Assembly (NCBI GenBank): GCA_947044405.1
Contig: CAMRHE010000054.1
Location: 7,393,501 to 7,457,500, forward strand
Direction: 5' to 3'
Origin: Leptodactylus fallax
Lineage: Eukaryota > Chordata > Amphibia > Anura > Leptodactylidae
Length of the DNA: 64,000 nt
The position numbers and the translations under genes are program-made. Of this stretch, positions 45,633 through 57,613 are shown in pieces. Below the pieces are notes generated by a model. It searched no databases. It saw only the letters and a program-made list of their open reading frames with translations, and was not told the origin of the DNA. Every line of letters begins with the position of its first letter. Position 1 is the first letter of the stretch.

Positions 45633-46194
45633 CGTGAAGATCAGTCACTCAGTCCAGAATATTTAAAAAACTTTGAAGGTATCTTCACTTGCAGACATAA
45701 AAACCATCCAAAGCGATGATAAGACTGACCAAGTGTTACCTCTGCTGTGGAGGATAAGTTCTTTAGCGTTACTAACCTCAGAAATTGTAAATTAACAGCA
45801 TCTCGGAATACAGCCCCCTAAATATTTCAGAGATCAAACACCAGGAACATTTCAATATCAAGGGGAAGATAGTATTGAAACCATCTGAAAGCAAACCTGC
45901 CTTATTTGCCAATAGCAAATTGTGATTGGTTGCTATGGACAACAGTGTTGCTTTTAGACCATTTTAATAAGTGCCTTCAAGTTTTCAGAGGAGACTGTGA
46001 GAATCAGACCTTTTTGGTCGAATTGCTGCAAAGCACTACTTCTACTATTATTGCCACTGTTGAAGAAGAAGAAGAACAGGAGAAATGCTTGGGCCAAGAA
46101 ACTACAGAAAGAATGAATGTTAGACCAGTGTAAATCTGTACTTTGCCTGAGTCCAAATTTGAGATTTTTGGTTCCAACTGCCATGTCTTTGAGA

Positions 46195-46460
46195 AAAAGT
46201 GAGTGGTTGGTATCTACATGCGTGGTTCCTACCGTAAAGCATAAAGGAGCAGATGTGATAGGGTTGTTTTACTGGTGACACTATAAAAGCACAAGGCACT
46301 CTTAACCAGCATGACTACCACAACACTCTGCCAGGATAGAACAGTGACCTCAAACACATGTCTGGGCTATGTTAGGGTTATTTGACTGAGAAGGGGAGTG
46401 ATAGTGCCCATCCTGCACTCAGCTGGTCCCCCTGGACAGTGGCAGAATTAACTCCCATAC
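46195..46460 (+). pseudogene. Tc1-like transposase relic (catalytic core fragment)
   Basis: Plus-strand conceptual fragments resemble a Tc1 core. ACTCTTAACCAGCATGACTACC reads as LLTSMTT or, in the adjacent frame, LNQHDY. TGTCTGGGCTATGTTAGGGTTATTTGACTG recalls the RLCKGYLTK segment, followed by a CTGGTCCCCCTGG remnant of the PPQSPD motif. Many changes, no ends found; an old fragment. Confidence 0.5.
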
Positions 46461-46982
46461 CCAGGGGATGAGCTGAATGCATTATGGGTGTGTTTAGTGA
46501 TGATGCAGCAGTGCTCAGTAATAGAAGAAAACTCCCCCTGTGCTCCGAGGTTCTCATTTGAAAAAAGAATAAAAGTGCTTTTTCTATGCATCCCTGGGGC
46601 TCTGAAACATAAGAAAGGTATTGTTTTTATTCTGCTAACAGCATCTACAGCACTGTGGGAGCGGTTTAAAGTAGCTGGGGACAGTGATGGACTCCCTTTA
46701 AAAACTACAGCCAGAGGGAGGTCACAGCAGTGAAAATGGGACTTCTCAATAACTAAGCAGTATCATACTAGGTTCACACTAGTGTTTGGCTCTTCGTCGT
46801 TTGGGTCAGCATGTGGACCCGAAAGGCGGAGAGCCTGTCCACTTAAAAAGTGGTTACCTGTGTACCCCATAGACTATAATGGGGTCAGTCGGGTTTCCAC
46901 GCAGGACTTTTCTCTCTGCCAATTTTAGGCAGAATCTGCGGTGGAGATTCCAACACAGATGTGAACCTAGCCTTACACAATA

Positions 46983-48669
46983 TCTCATATATATAAAAAT
47001 GAGTTTCTATCTGTCTGTTCTTTATGCGCGATCAAACGACGGGACCGATCCTCACCAAATTTGGCACACAGGTACATCAGGTGTCCGGGAAGATTTTAGA
47101 CCAGGTCTCATCTCTATAGGACGTACCGTTAGCAACCAAGCTATTTATGACCTGTATTAGTCAGTAACAGTTGGCAGGTCCTTTAATATTCAGTCATATC
47201 ACGTGTATCAGCCAATATAAGTTCACATTTAATTTACCAGGTTTCCATAACAACACAGCCATAAATAGACTGTACCTATACTGGACTCAGTGGCGTAACT
47301 AGGGATGGCTGGGCCCCAAGGTGAACATTTGACATGGCCCCCCACTTGCACAAACCGAATTCCTGCACACACTATTATGCCCCATAGTGGCCCCTTCACA
47401 TAGTATTATGCCCCATTGTGGACCACCCATGAATAATTATTATACTCTGGGGTCTTTGCAGACCCTAGAGTATAATGATCGGAGAACTTAAAAAACAATG
47501 TTACTTACCTCTCCCTGGCTCCAACGCACTCCCCGCTACCTCTTCAATGTTGGACCAAACATCACGTGAGCCAGGCACGCGTCGCGACGTCACAAAGGAG
47601 GCCCGAAGCCTGCTTGAGCGCAGCAGAGGTAAGTAACAGTGTTTTTTATGTTCCATCATCTCCCCTTGGCCTCCGATCTTTATACTTTGGGTTCTGAAAA
47701 GAGCCCAGAGTATAATGATAGCAGTGTTTGTGAGGTTCGCGGCCTGCAGGGCTTACTTACCGATCCCCGCTCCTGCTCACAGCCGCCTCCGCAGAAGGTG
47801 AAACGCAGGCGGCCGTGAGCAGGAGCAGGGATCGGTAAGTAAATAGGGCCTTTTATCTGCTGGTGTTACACCAACAGGTAACTGCCTATAAATAAAAAAA
47901 TAAATCAGGGGCTCGCCGGGCCCCCTAATGTCCCAGGCCCCGTGGCAGCCGCTACTGCTGCTACCCCGATATTTACGTCACTGACTGGACTGCCATACTG
48001 GATGTCGGCATTCTTATAAATTGAAACATTTTTAAACTACTCATACCTCCTGCAGCAAAACACATGGCTGCTGCTCGAGCTAATAAAAACTCTCAGCAGA
48101 CCCAAGCCCGTCTCCAATCTGACAAGGTATTGTCAGCCACATGCACACAGCTGCACTCCATGTTTCCATAACAACCCAGCCATTTTTCTTCACTGCTGTA
48201 GGTCAGCTTTAAAGGGGCAGGGTGCTGTGGATGACACTATTACACAAGGTCACATACACACAGCTTTACTCCAGGTTTTCCATAACAGATGATTGCAGGT
48301 TTTTCACTGATATCCAAACTGAGATACACATGATCACATGATGCTTATGGACCAATGGAAAATCGCAGGTTCTTCAGTCTTAACACACAGACAGCTTTAC
48401 ACCAGGTTTCCATAGCAACCAAGCTATTTATGACCTGTATGAGTCAATAGCAGTTCGCAGGCCCTTAAATATTCAGTCATATGACGTGTATCAGCCAATA
48501 TAAGTTCACATTTCATTTACTAGGTTTCCATAACAACACAGCCATAAATAGACTGTACCTATACTGGACTGCCATACTGGATGTCAAGTGCAAAACTGGC
48601 CAATTCTTATGGGGCCACTACACAAACAAAAAAGAAATATACCCGTGCAAAGCCGGGTCCTTCTGCTAG
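46983..48669 (+). mobile_element. Non-autonomous Helitron
   Basis: The 5' end is TCTCATATATATAA after an A. The 3' end is CTAG (48666-48669) before a T, with a hairpin ACCCG...CGGGT (48641-48658) placed 8-11 nt before CTAG. These are Helitron rules: A|TC...CTAG|T with no inverted repeats and no target duplication. The text ATGAGTTTCTATCTGTCTGT follows the 5' end. It contains an internal direct duplication (47138-47287 and 48421-48571) and a nested hAT copy. No Rep/helicase frame. Confidence 0.85.
47288..47983. mobile_element. hAT-type element (696 bp) nested in the Helitron, 8-bp TSD
   Basis: Starts CAGTGGCGTAACTAGG and ends ATTTACGTCACTG, flanked on both sides by ACTGGACT (47280-47287 and 47984-47991). 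The interior folds near 47490-47660 (TTACTTACCTCTCCC ... GAGGTAAGTAA) and near 47755-47840 (CTTACCGATCCC ... GGGATCGGTAAG). Related text occurs at 31350-31760. No transposase frame. Confidence 0.92.
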
Positions 48670-49117
48670 TAAATATATAAATGTCAAACAAGTTATAAAC
48701 CTGTTATAATAATATAGTAAAACAATCTAATAAATATCGCCATCCACACAGACTTGCTATAGAAGTATAAATTGCCAAGTAATGTAAATGGGAACTAAAC
48801 ACAATAAATAGTAAAGATGTGCTAAATACAATACTATATCATGGTGTAATGACTCATGTTATGGAAGTTCCAAATACTGCTGTGACCTCCACCTTAGACC
48901 CTGGGACATGACTTGCCTTTTGCTTTTTATTGGAGAATACAGAGGTAGTGGAGGAAAGAACAGATATTTATAGCCAAACATTCAGCTGTAAGTACTTGCA
49001 CCATTAAACTAGCCACACTAAAGGGAATGCAGATAGGAGAGTGGGCAGAGCCAAAAGCACATCACATGGCTCCACCAATGCCAGTGACTGGGTTAAGGGT
49101 GCCTAAGGCTTATTGTG

Positions 49118-50206
49118 CAGTGTCCATATTAGGACATCCTCAGATATCAGAGTCAAACATCAGATTAATGGCAGTTTACAACTGTGACACCTGACTCTGA
49201 CACAGACACCTGACTTATTATACCTGACTATATGCAGTTTCTGATTGGCCAACAGATGAGGTCCGCCCCTTATTTAACTGTACTTTACAGGGGCTTCAGG
49301 CTCTTCAGACCTCATTCCTCACAATAGTGGCAGAAGAATCATTTCAGTGCATCAATAGGCACAAACATTTCTGACTTTTACTTATCCTAAATAATACTTC
49401 CTTTCTACTGCTCCCTTAGGGGCCGTTCACACTACTGTTGTATGTCTGTTCTGATAGGGTCCGTAAAAAAAAAATGGGCACCTATCATAACAGACAGTAA
49501 CTGATGTTAATGTGTCCGTTTTTTTAGACTGTCCGTTTTGCTTATTTTTTTTGTTCTTTCTGAGCATACGCAGAAAAAACCCAACAGTATAACGGACGAC
49601 CATCTATTACTGTCCATTAGCCATAGACATTATTGTTAAAAAAAAATAATGGATAGTTAATGCCTGTACCCCGCGTTATTCTGTCCGCTAAAAAAAAATG
49701 GACATGTGATGGATTTGGTGAAAAAGGACATTCATGGAGAACATATTTGCCAGTGGCTAACTTGTGGCAATTTACTGGCACAGCAAAGTGAATGGCATCT
49801 AAACAGGTCCCATTCACACTGTGCAGTTTGTGGGCTGGTTGAGAAACTCAGATGACTTCTGACTTTCATCTCTGACTGAGTCAGGTATCAGACATCTTTG
49901 TGTCAGACCTCTTTTTATCAGAGCTCATGCAGCTTCTCAGCCTGCAGCCTTATATACAATGTATCTTCTACTCTTGAGTGTGAGCAGTGAGTTCACTCAG
50001 AGGTCAGTCATCGTGGCCAATCATTAGGAGGCACACAGTGTAACATTGTTGTGCTTTATAGCTGACTTGTGACTCAGTCAAAGATGACTTTCAACCAGCC
50101 CAGTAACTGCATATAGTCAGGTGTCGGAGTCAGGTATCACAGTTGTAAACTGCCATTAATCTGATGTTTGACTCTGATATCTGAGGATGTCCTAATATTG
50201 ACACTG
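49118..50206. mobile_element. DNA element with long inverted repeats (~110 bp)
   Basis: Left CAGTGTCCATATTAGGACAT and right ATGTCCTAATATTGACACTG are inverted ends. The match continues through TCAGATATCAGAGTCAAACA, CAGATTAATGGCAGTTTACA and CTGACTATATGCAGTT on both arms. About 1.09 kb, with no transposase. The interior includes an old repeat (49430-49720, CCGTTCACACTACTG). The flanking duplication is unclear. hAT-type is suggested by the CAGTG...CACTG ends only. Confidence 0.75.
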
Positions 50207-50213
50207 TATTATT

Positions 50214-50214
<1 letters not shown>

Positions 50215-50265
<51 letters not shown>

Positions 50266-50460
50266 GTGACAGAAGGCTAGCCTGTTTGGTTGGAAAGCAT
50301 GGTGGTGCAGTTGTTAGCATCGGGGTCCTGGATTCAAATCCAGCCAAGGCCAACATCGGCACGAAGTTTGTATATTCTCACAGTGTTTGTGTGATTTTCC
50401 GGTTATCTCACACTCCAAATACATACTGTAGCTACAGACTTGTCAAGAGTGCCCATGCTA
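50215..50460 (+). repeat. (TG)n(G)n microsatellite next to a tRNA-headed SINE relic
   Basis: TG units at 50215-50248 are followed by an 18-G run. From about 50296 the text CATGGTGGTGCAGTTGTTAGCA and GGATTCAAATCC resemble pol III A and B boxes of a tRNA-type SINE. AAGTTTGTATATTCTCACAG and CTCACACTCCAAATACATACTG then give its usual body. The A box is mutated, so it is an old copy. A second head, in reverse, is at 59770-59850. Confidence 0.7.
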
Positions 50461-50555
50461 AACCGCGAACTATGGAATGTCTGATGAATTATGTTGTCGT
50501 TTACATTGTGTTTATGACCGTGTGTGTGTATGTGTGTATATAATATATAAAATAT

Positions 50556-50755
50556 ATTTTATTGGGAAATTTCTGTATTCAGTCTATTGTGTATAATTTT
50601 TGTGGCTGCATGTTGCTTTACTAGTTCCAGCCAGCAGGTGGCTCTCCTGTACATTATATGTGTGGGTTCTGTGAACCAAATGTATGTATAGGTGCAATTG
50701 CATAGATATGGCTTTGTGAGAGGTAACTTGATTCAACCAGTAGGATATAAGACCT
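50556..50755 (+). repeat. CTCF-motif repeat, copy 1
   Basis: It matches 51866-52040 along TATTGGGAAATTTC, TGTTGCTTTACTRGTT and GGATATAAGAC. It carries CCAGCAGGTGGC (50631-50642), which fits the CTCF core CCASYAGRKGGC on the plus strand. Nothing else is known of the family from the sequence. Confidence 0.6.
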
Positions 50756-51865
50756 TGTTAATTTCATCTACCTGCTTCAAGTTTAAAATCCCTACTTACC
50801 CTCATCCTTCCACTGTAAATTTCTTTTTTTGTATGGTCAGTATGATTGGGTTAAAACCGAATACCGTTATGTACTTTTTTATGTTGTACTAATTTTTGCA
50901 CAATAAGATATTACATTAAGAAAATATTTTTTTTATGTTGCTGCATTCCACAAGTCATATCATTTTTATTTTTTTTAATTTTCCTCTAGCTATAACTTCC
51001 TGTCGCCTGTGGTGTTTGTTTGTTTTTTTTCTCCCAGGTGTCATTATTTTTAATTGAACCAAATATATATATTTTTTTTTAATATTGTTGGCAGTACTGT
51101 GCACATAATACATCAAATAAGCTTTATTAAATTTTGATTTATCATTCATGCAAAATATAGGGCATATTAGACCATAAAATGTGCTTGCTATTTGAAGCAT
51201 AAAACAGCACTTTTTTTCTTAATTGTACTTTTCCTATGGGTAATATTCAAGTGTTACAGTACAGATACAGTGCCCCACCTTATTTCCAGACACAGTAATC
51301 CATCATATTGCCAATTAGTGTCCTCATATTTCCCTGAGCTAAGAAGTTTAGATGAATCTGCTCCAACTGGTCAGATCATTGCTAAAGAGTTGTTGCTGCT
51401 CTTATAATAGAGGGGCTTGTCTACAACATAAGGTCCCTGCAGGACAGTTACTGCAGATTTACTGTGCTGTGAGATATGACTCGCATGAGAGGAACTTGCT
51501 AAAGTTATCTACCACAAACTTTCTGCAGGATGGGCCTATCTAGGGCCTTTCTGTCTTAGTCTAATAAGGCTGATGAAAGGTTTTATACCTGAAATGTACC
51601 TTGTAATGTGCAAACCGGCATCTGGAACATGATTATTTAATAAACTTACTCTACTTACCACATGATTGAATTACTGTATCATTAGAGGGGAGGTTTCCAA
51701 CCCCCACAAATTATATCTAAAAAGGAGAGCGCTGTCTGATCTCTTAAAACGCACACAAAAACAGAAGTATGCTGTTATGACCCTTCCATAGAAAACAGTC
51801 ATGGTACATTCAAATGTATACATGCAGTGTGTTCAATATGTTTGTTTTCCTCTTAATAGTGTTAC

Positions 51866-52040
51866 ATATTGGGAAATTTCCATGTTCAGTCTGTTTTATC
51901 AATCTTTGTGGATGTATGTTGCTTTACTGGTTTTAGCCAGCAGATGGCTCTCCTGTTTATTGTATTATTGTATATGTGGACTGTGTGAATCAAATGTATG
52001 TGTGCTGTAACTTGAATCAACCTGTAGGATATAAGACACC
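51866..52040 (+). repeat. CTCF-motif repeat, copy 2
   Basis: Second copy, same orientation, 1.3 kb downstream. The motif is CCAGCAGATGGC (51937-51948), again fitting CCASYAGRKGGC. The surrounding match to copy 1 is clear but gapped. Confidence 0.6.
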
Positions 52041-52179
52041 AGGAAATGGTATGTACATTTCATTATGGTATAAATGTGAACCTGGTTCTAGGCAACATTA
52101 TTATGATTACCGTATTTGTGCCATTGTGTAAAATGTTTGCTAAATTAAACAGAATATCCAGGAATTGAAGTAGCCTGTT

Positions 52180-52512
52180 AGGAGGCCAGAGAGGCGTAAA
52201 ATAAAAAAGCATGCTCTCTTGTTCCTAGTGCCCTGTTATCCGATGCTGAAGTCCTCAGTTTAACATGACCAATCAGCGGCCTTAGCAGTTGCTGGCAAGG
52301 AACCTGTGACATCACGGGTCTCTCCAGTGACTGCTGATCCCGCTGATTGGTCTCAGTGGTCACATGAAACTAAAGACTTTCAGCATCCAGGCACCAGTGT
52401 GAGACCAAATGGAGCACCGAAAACAGGTGAGTATGCTTTATTTTTTTATTTATTTTTATTTTTTTTACACCCCCTGACTTGTCGCTTCAATACCGGGACA
52501 ACCCCTTTAGTA
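52180..52512. mobile_element. Small element of the TTGTCC family
   Basis: The interior CTGATTGGTCTCAGTGGTCACATG and the right end CCGGGACAACCCCTTTA match the family at 34428-34815; the left end is degraded. It lies 50 bp before the next PRIM2 exon. Confidence 0.5.
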
Positions 52513-52563
52513 ACGTTTGCTTTGGCTTTATACCATAAATGTTCATTGTTTCTTTCTTTGCAG

Positions 52564-52684
52564 GGAAGACTTGAGAAGATGGTTTATACAGCAGGAAATG
52601 GACTTGTTCAGATTCCGCTTTAGCCTTTTACCAAAAGAAAAGGTCCAGGATTTTCTGAAATTCAACGATTTGGAATATGTTGCT
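52564..52684 (+). CDS. PRIM2: PRIM2 coding exon D: end of residue 118 to 158
   Basis: After CTTTGCAG (AG at 52562-52563) it encodes [20 protein letters not shown] and [20 protein letters not shown], closely matching human [20 protein letters not shown]. The donor is GCT|GTAAGT at 52685, phase 0. This is among the best conserved parts of the N-terminal domain. Confidence 0.97.
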
Positions 52685-55360
52685 GTAAGTAATAGTGGCG
52701 TATATACTTGCGAGTTTCCATACACTCCTATATTTGTGGTTGTAAGTCTTTGTTTCCAGTTCAAAAATTAGTACCCATAGGATTCAGCTGTTTCTTTCAG
52801 TATTGACTGCAATTGTAATGACCCAGACATGTGACAGTCAGGTGTCTTAACATAAAAACTCTTAAACAGAATAAAAATCAATAGTCTGAACTGTACAACA
52901 ATCCTTGACATCTGCTGGAAACTCCAGACAGTTTTATTGAGCTTTAGCTAAAGCTCAGATTTAGATCTTTTTTTTATGAAATTCAGATCAATACTGCACT
53001 ATTCTGGGCACTGTGGATTGTTTTTATGAAGTGTACTTTTCCTCACCTTTTAGAGAAGACACTCTTACATATGGTTAATGGAGCTGTTGCTATGGAACTA
53101 GAATAAAAGATGACTATACTGCCTTGTATCATGTCTTGAAATCCTAGGCATTGAGAAAAGGCTACAGAAACTTGTGGAATCATTTGGTTATCAAAAAGGC
53201 TCAAGGTGAATAATGTCATTATCAATCAGAATATTTTATTCATCTTTTGGAATCTCCTGATTCATAAGGGGAAACTGCCGTTAGGTTCAAGTCATCTGAA
53301 TCAATTTTCAGGGTTAGGTTCTGGTGGCAGACTCCCTCTAAGGCAGCCAGGGGCCTAACAATGAAGTTAAGTCTGGACTGACATGTCAGTAATCATGACA
53401 TCGAGAAGAAAAAGATTGTCAAACCACCATAGCCTTCTGTTCCCAGGCATAATACACTGCAGTGCAGAAGTTTTGCAGTGTGTTATACAATATTCCATTG
53501 ATTGCTAAAGAGGTTATACCAGTTTCTGGAACTCGGCAGTCACAAGACACTTCCATTCTGTTTTTTTTTTTTTTTTTTGATGGGCCGAATGAAGTGGTCT
53601 AATACTGTATGCATGTCTACTTAGTTTAAAAAAACAAAAACAAAAAAAAACAAAACTGTAGGTTCAGTAGAAATGTACAGTTTCCATCTCAAGCTTTAAA
53701 ATAATTGTACTATTTTATGTATTAAGAACAATACAGTTTAATGTATTGTATATGACTATTTTTTAATATTCATTTTAAATCTGCTGCTTTAAGAGTAAAT
53801 TTGTTGCTGACGTTCTGAATTTGTTAAACTGCTAAATATTTGTACATGAGGCACTTGTATAAATACATGAAGTAGTCAGAGCTGTAGTTGGAAGTTTGGT
53901 TTACTGACTCCATATTTCTAAATTAGGGGCCATTAACATCACGTTTTGATGATCAGTTTTATGGATACAAAAAAATTATGCTAAAAATGGATGAAAATTA
54001 ATAACCTTCTGTTTACATAGTGTCAGTGTTAAATATAAATGGATCAGTTTCTGCCAGTTTTTTGTGGGACCATGAAATGGATCAGTTTCTGTTTAACATT
54101 GATATAAATGGATGGTCGTTATTTTCCATCTGTTTTCATCGGTTTTTAGCATCAGTTTTTGTATCCATAAGGCTAAGGCTACATAGTAATTTTTGGCAGT
54201 GATTCCTGTCACATAATCGCTAGGTCGCTATGTGAATCTTTCACTCGTGTTAGTCCGATCTCTGGTACGGCACCCTCAGGGTCACAGTGTGACTACATTC
54301 GCTAACTTGAGTGAAAAAAATCACAGTGCACTTTGGCAATCTCTGGTCATGTAGCTCTAGCCTAAAACTGATGATCAAAACATGATGTGAACAACCCCTT
54401 AAACAAAACCTGACAGACCATTATAAATTGGCTCTATGTGTTGGGAATAATTATACAAAATACACCTATTCTTTCTGTGTGTAATAGTGGATTAGGCCTT
54501 ATTCACACGTCCTCATATCATGTACGTATGGCATCTGCATTTTTTGTGAATAAGGTCTTGGTGCCATTATTATTTTAGGGGTTATTTCAATTGAATGTAA
54601 GGGGACGTTCACGCTACTGTTGTTGTTGTCCATTGCTAGAATCCATCAGAAAATGTTAACAACCTCATTAATTTCAATTATCAATCGTCAGGTGTTGGAG
54701 ATGGGGACCCAAAAAAGGAGGCAGGCAGCGCTGGTCCAGTGAGGAAGTCTTTATTGCAGTAGAACAAACACAATGCGTTTCAGGGCACAGCCCTTCTCAA
54801 GTGTATGTGTCATCATAAAGTGCTCAAAAAAACCACATGTTCATAGTAAAAAATGGGTGGTAACCCCGCCCCAAGGTCAAAACAGCATAGGTCAAAGTGC
54901 AAGATCATATTTAAACTCATAAAAGACATTAAAATGGTTGTCCCCAAATATACATAGTATAATGGATAGAAATACCTGTATAAAGATGTGCAGAAGGGAG
55001 AATAAATTATTTCCATAGGTTTTGTGATCTGTTATACTGTACTTTACTTCTGTCCATGTTTTTTTTTATTTTGTTTTTTCCTGCATATGGCCAGAAAGCA
55101 AAACAAAAAAAATAAACAAAAAAAAGACGGTATAAAAATGTCCATTAACGGACACTAACTGACTAACTGATACATAGCTCATGCTTGAACTGTGACTTTT
55201 CCTGATAAAAATAGCTGATCGGTAATGGAAGCAGACTTTTGTCTTCATGAGACAGCTTGAAAAGAGTTAATGGTATTGGTTTACAAAGAACATTTGGTCC
55301 TTTAACAGCACTACGTTTTTCCATGTGCTGTGTGTCTGGTTTTGCTCAACTGAAGGTGAA

Positions 55361-55388
55361 TAAGGCTAAGGACCCACTTTGCGGAAAA

Positions 55389-55421
<33 letters not shown>

Positions 55422-55595
55422 TTGCAGATTTTTCAGCCAAAGCCAGGTGTGGGTTGAGCAGAAGGGGGAAGTATAAGCGCTTCCTTTATATTTCCCATTG
55501 CTTTTGTAGCCACTACTGGGTTTGGCTCATAAAACCACAGCAAAATCTGCAACAAAACAAACAGCTTTCCCGCAACATGGGGTCTTAGCCTAAAG
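55361..55595. mobile_element. Small foldback element with TTGCGG ends, copy 2
   Basis: Left AAGGCTAAGGACCCACTTTGCGG, right CCGCAACATGGGGTCTTAGCC. It has a T-run of about 30 in the left arm and GTTGCAGATTTTTCAGCC / GCAAAATCTGCAAC pairing. Same family as 39667-39912. Confidence 0.65.
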
Positions 55596-57574
55596 CTGAG
55601 TTGCTCCAACTATGAACAGGTGTGGCAGTGTTTCTGAAAGAAAGGAAACTTGTGTTTTATATATTTTTTTTTTCTTTATTAAATTGTAAACAAATAACAA
55701 ATCATACAAAAATGAATAATAAATTGCATAACTACATAGGTCTATACAAAAACAAGAAGAAACTGAAAAAATATAATAAGGATGATAATAATTAGAGAGA
55801 AGAATCTCCATAATACATGCGTTGATTTGTAGCAAAAATTACTTCATCCAAACTAGGAATACTCCTACCTTTACCCATTTTAGCTATACAAATACGCCTA
55901 CATTAAAAATGTTCAGCATCACTGGTGTAATCTGACCTGGTATCATGTCTGCTTCTACATTATAAAGCCAATTCTAGCTTTTTTAGTATAGTTACCCCTG
56001 TAAAATCAGAAACTAAATTATAAACCGTCTGCCAGAATTCCTCAAGGGGGAACAAAGTTGGTGGAGAGGTTATAGATGCTTGCCTCAAGAACCCCTCCAA
56101 CAAACAGGAAAATAACCAGAAAAACTAATTCTGGTTGGGGAGAGGTGCCACCTAAGTAGCAATTTACAATATTGCTCCAAGTGGTTAATGCAAAAGGTTA
56201 TTTCCTTTGGCCAACTCTCAGCCCTCTACCATTGTATGACGGACAATATTTTCCCAAAATCCCTCTCCCAACAAGTTGTCTAGTGACCCTAGGTGCATTT
56301 AGTCATAATTGATAGATTCTTTAGGTCCTGTTATTTACCTTGCCGTCATTCAGAACCATGCTAAATTTATGAGTAACTTTAGAGCCACCCAAAGTCTATT
56401 TTGGTAATTGATGATAATGCTGAAGGGCATAGGGATTCTGTAAATGACCTAAATGTGGAAATACTATTCTGACATACGTTCTAAACAAATCTAGCAATGC
56501 CCCATTGAAAGCAAGACATGGAAAGTTCATAAATGATGCAAGAACCTGACTTTACATAGTTGGTAATCCTGGACTTTGCAGGCAGTGCACACAGTTCTGA
56601 GAACTTAGTTAAGATGTATATTGTAAGGTGGAGCAGAGGTAAATAACATTAAAGCTGCTAACATAAATGTAGGTCATCATCATTCCCTGGTTTGTGTGCC
56701 TTGAAGCTCAGTTATAACAACCTACACTCCCAGTGATCAAAGATGAAATGAGAAAGAAAATGTCAATCCTGTTTGTGTACTATGACTTTGCTTTTTTCTG
56801 TTTATCAGTAGGGGGAGCTCTTGTACCATTAGCTACCTATTGGCAACACATCATATTTATAAAAATGGTCTTGAGGGAGAGTGTAACTAATAGCTAATAG
56901 CCTTTGTCATTTGCTTCACCTTAAAAGAAAAAAAGAAACGGGGGAAAAATCCTTTAGTGGGGTTTTATGTCTGCTCATTTTTCTGTATAGTTAAAGTAGT
57001 TCCTTCAGTGCATTGCAAGACTTCTTGGATTAACTCCTTGTATTTTCTCAGAGCAGGAATATACAATAGTTACATTGCTGTAGCATCTAGCTTCCTAGTC
57101 TTTATGACTGATTCATATGCTATATTAGTATATTACCTTTCAATAAAACAAAGGGCAAACTATGCACAAAGAAGGAATGCAATAGTATTTTCTGTCAAAA
57201 GGGGCTGCAGATTTCCATGTGCTTAATGAGAACAGAGAAACTTCTGCTGGAAGTAGTGTGCGTGCTGTTCACACTGATGCATAGAACGGATCTGTTGTGT
57301 TCCTTCTTTGCTAGATCTTATTGCTTCACAGTTCATCTTTCACCATGCTGCATATGCCTGGCCACTATTCAGATATATAATGTCTAATATAATCAGGTAA
57401 GACTGTACAGGTGATCTTATGTATTGTCTGTATATTGAAGGTCAGTTCACTAGGCTCTTTTATCTCACCTTAGTGGTTTGTAACAGATCTCTTCTTTTGG
57501 CACTGCCTTGTTAGATTCTCATCAGATTCTCATTTGTAGTATATGTATAGGGAGACTGTATGATTTGAATTTTT

Positions 57575-57576
<2 letters not shown>

Positions 57577-57611
<35 letters not shown>
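57577..57611. repeat. (TA)n microsatellite
   Basis: About 17 TA units in an uninterrupted run. Confidence 0.95.

Positions 57612-57613
<2 letters not shown>

Larger units (their letters stand above)
44843..52563 (+). other. PRIM2 intron (7.7 kb)
   Basis: No exon seen. It holds a TTGTCC element, a Tc1 relic, a Helitron with a nested hAT copy, a long-TIR element, a microsatellite with a SINE, and two CTCF-motif repeats, each listed separately. 48670-49117 and 52041-52180 have no recognised feature. Confidence 0.6.

Noticed and set aside
55660..56640. Possible L1 3' fragment on the minus strand
   Set aside because: An A-rich end with AATAAAG is visible, but no reverse transcriptase or other protein motif could be read, so the family cannot be assigned.
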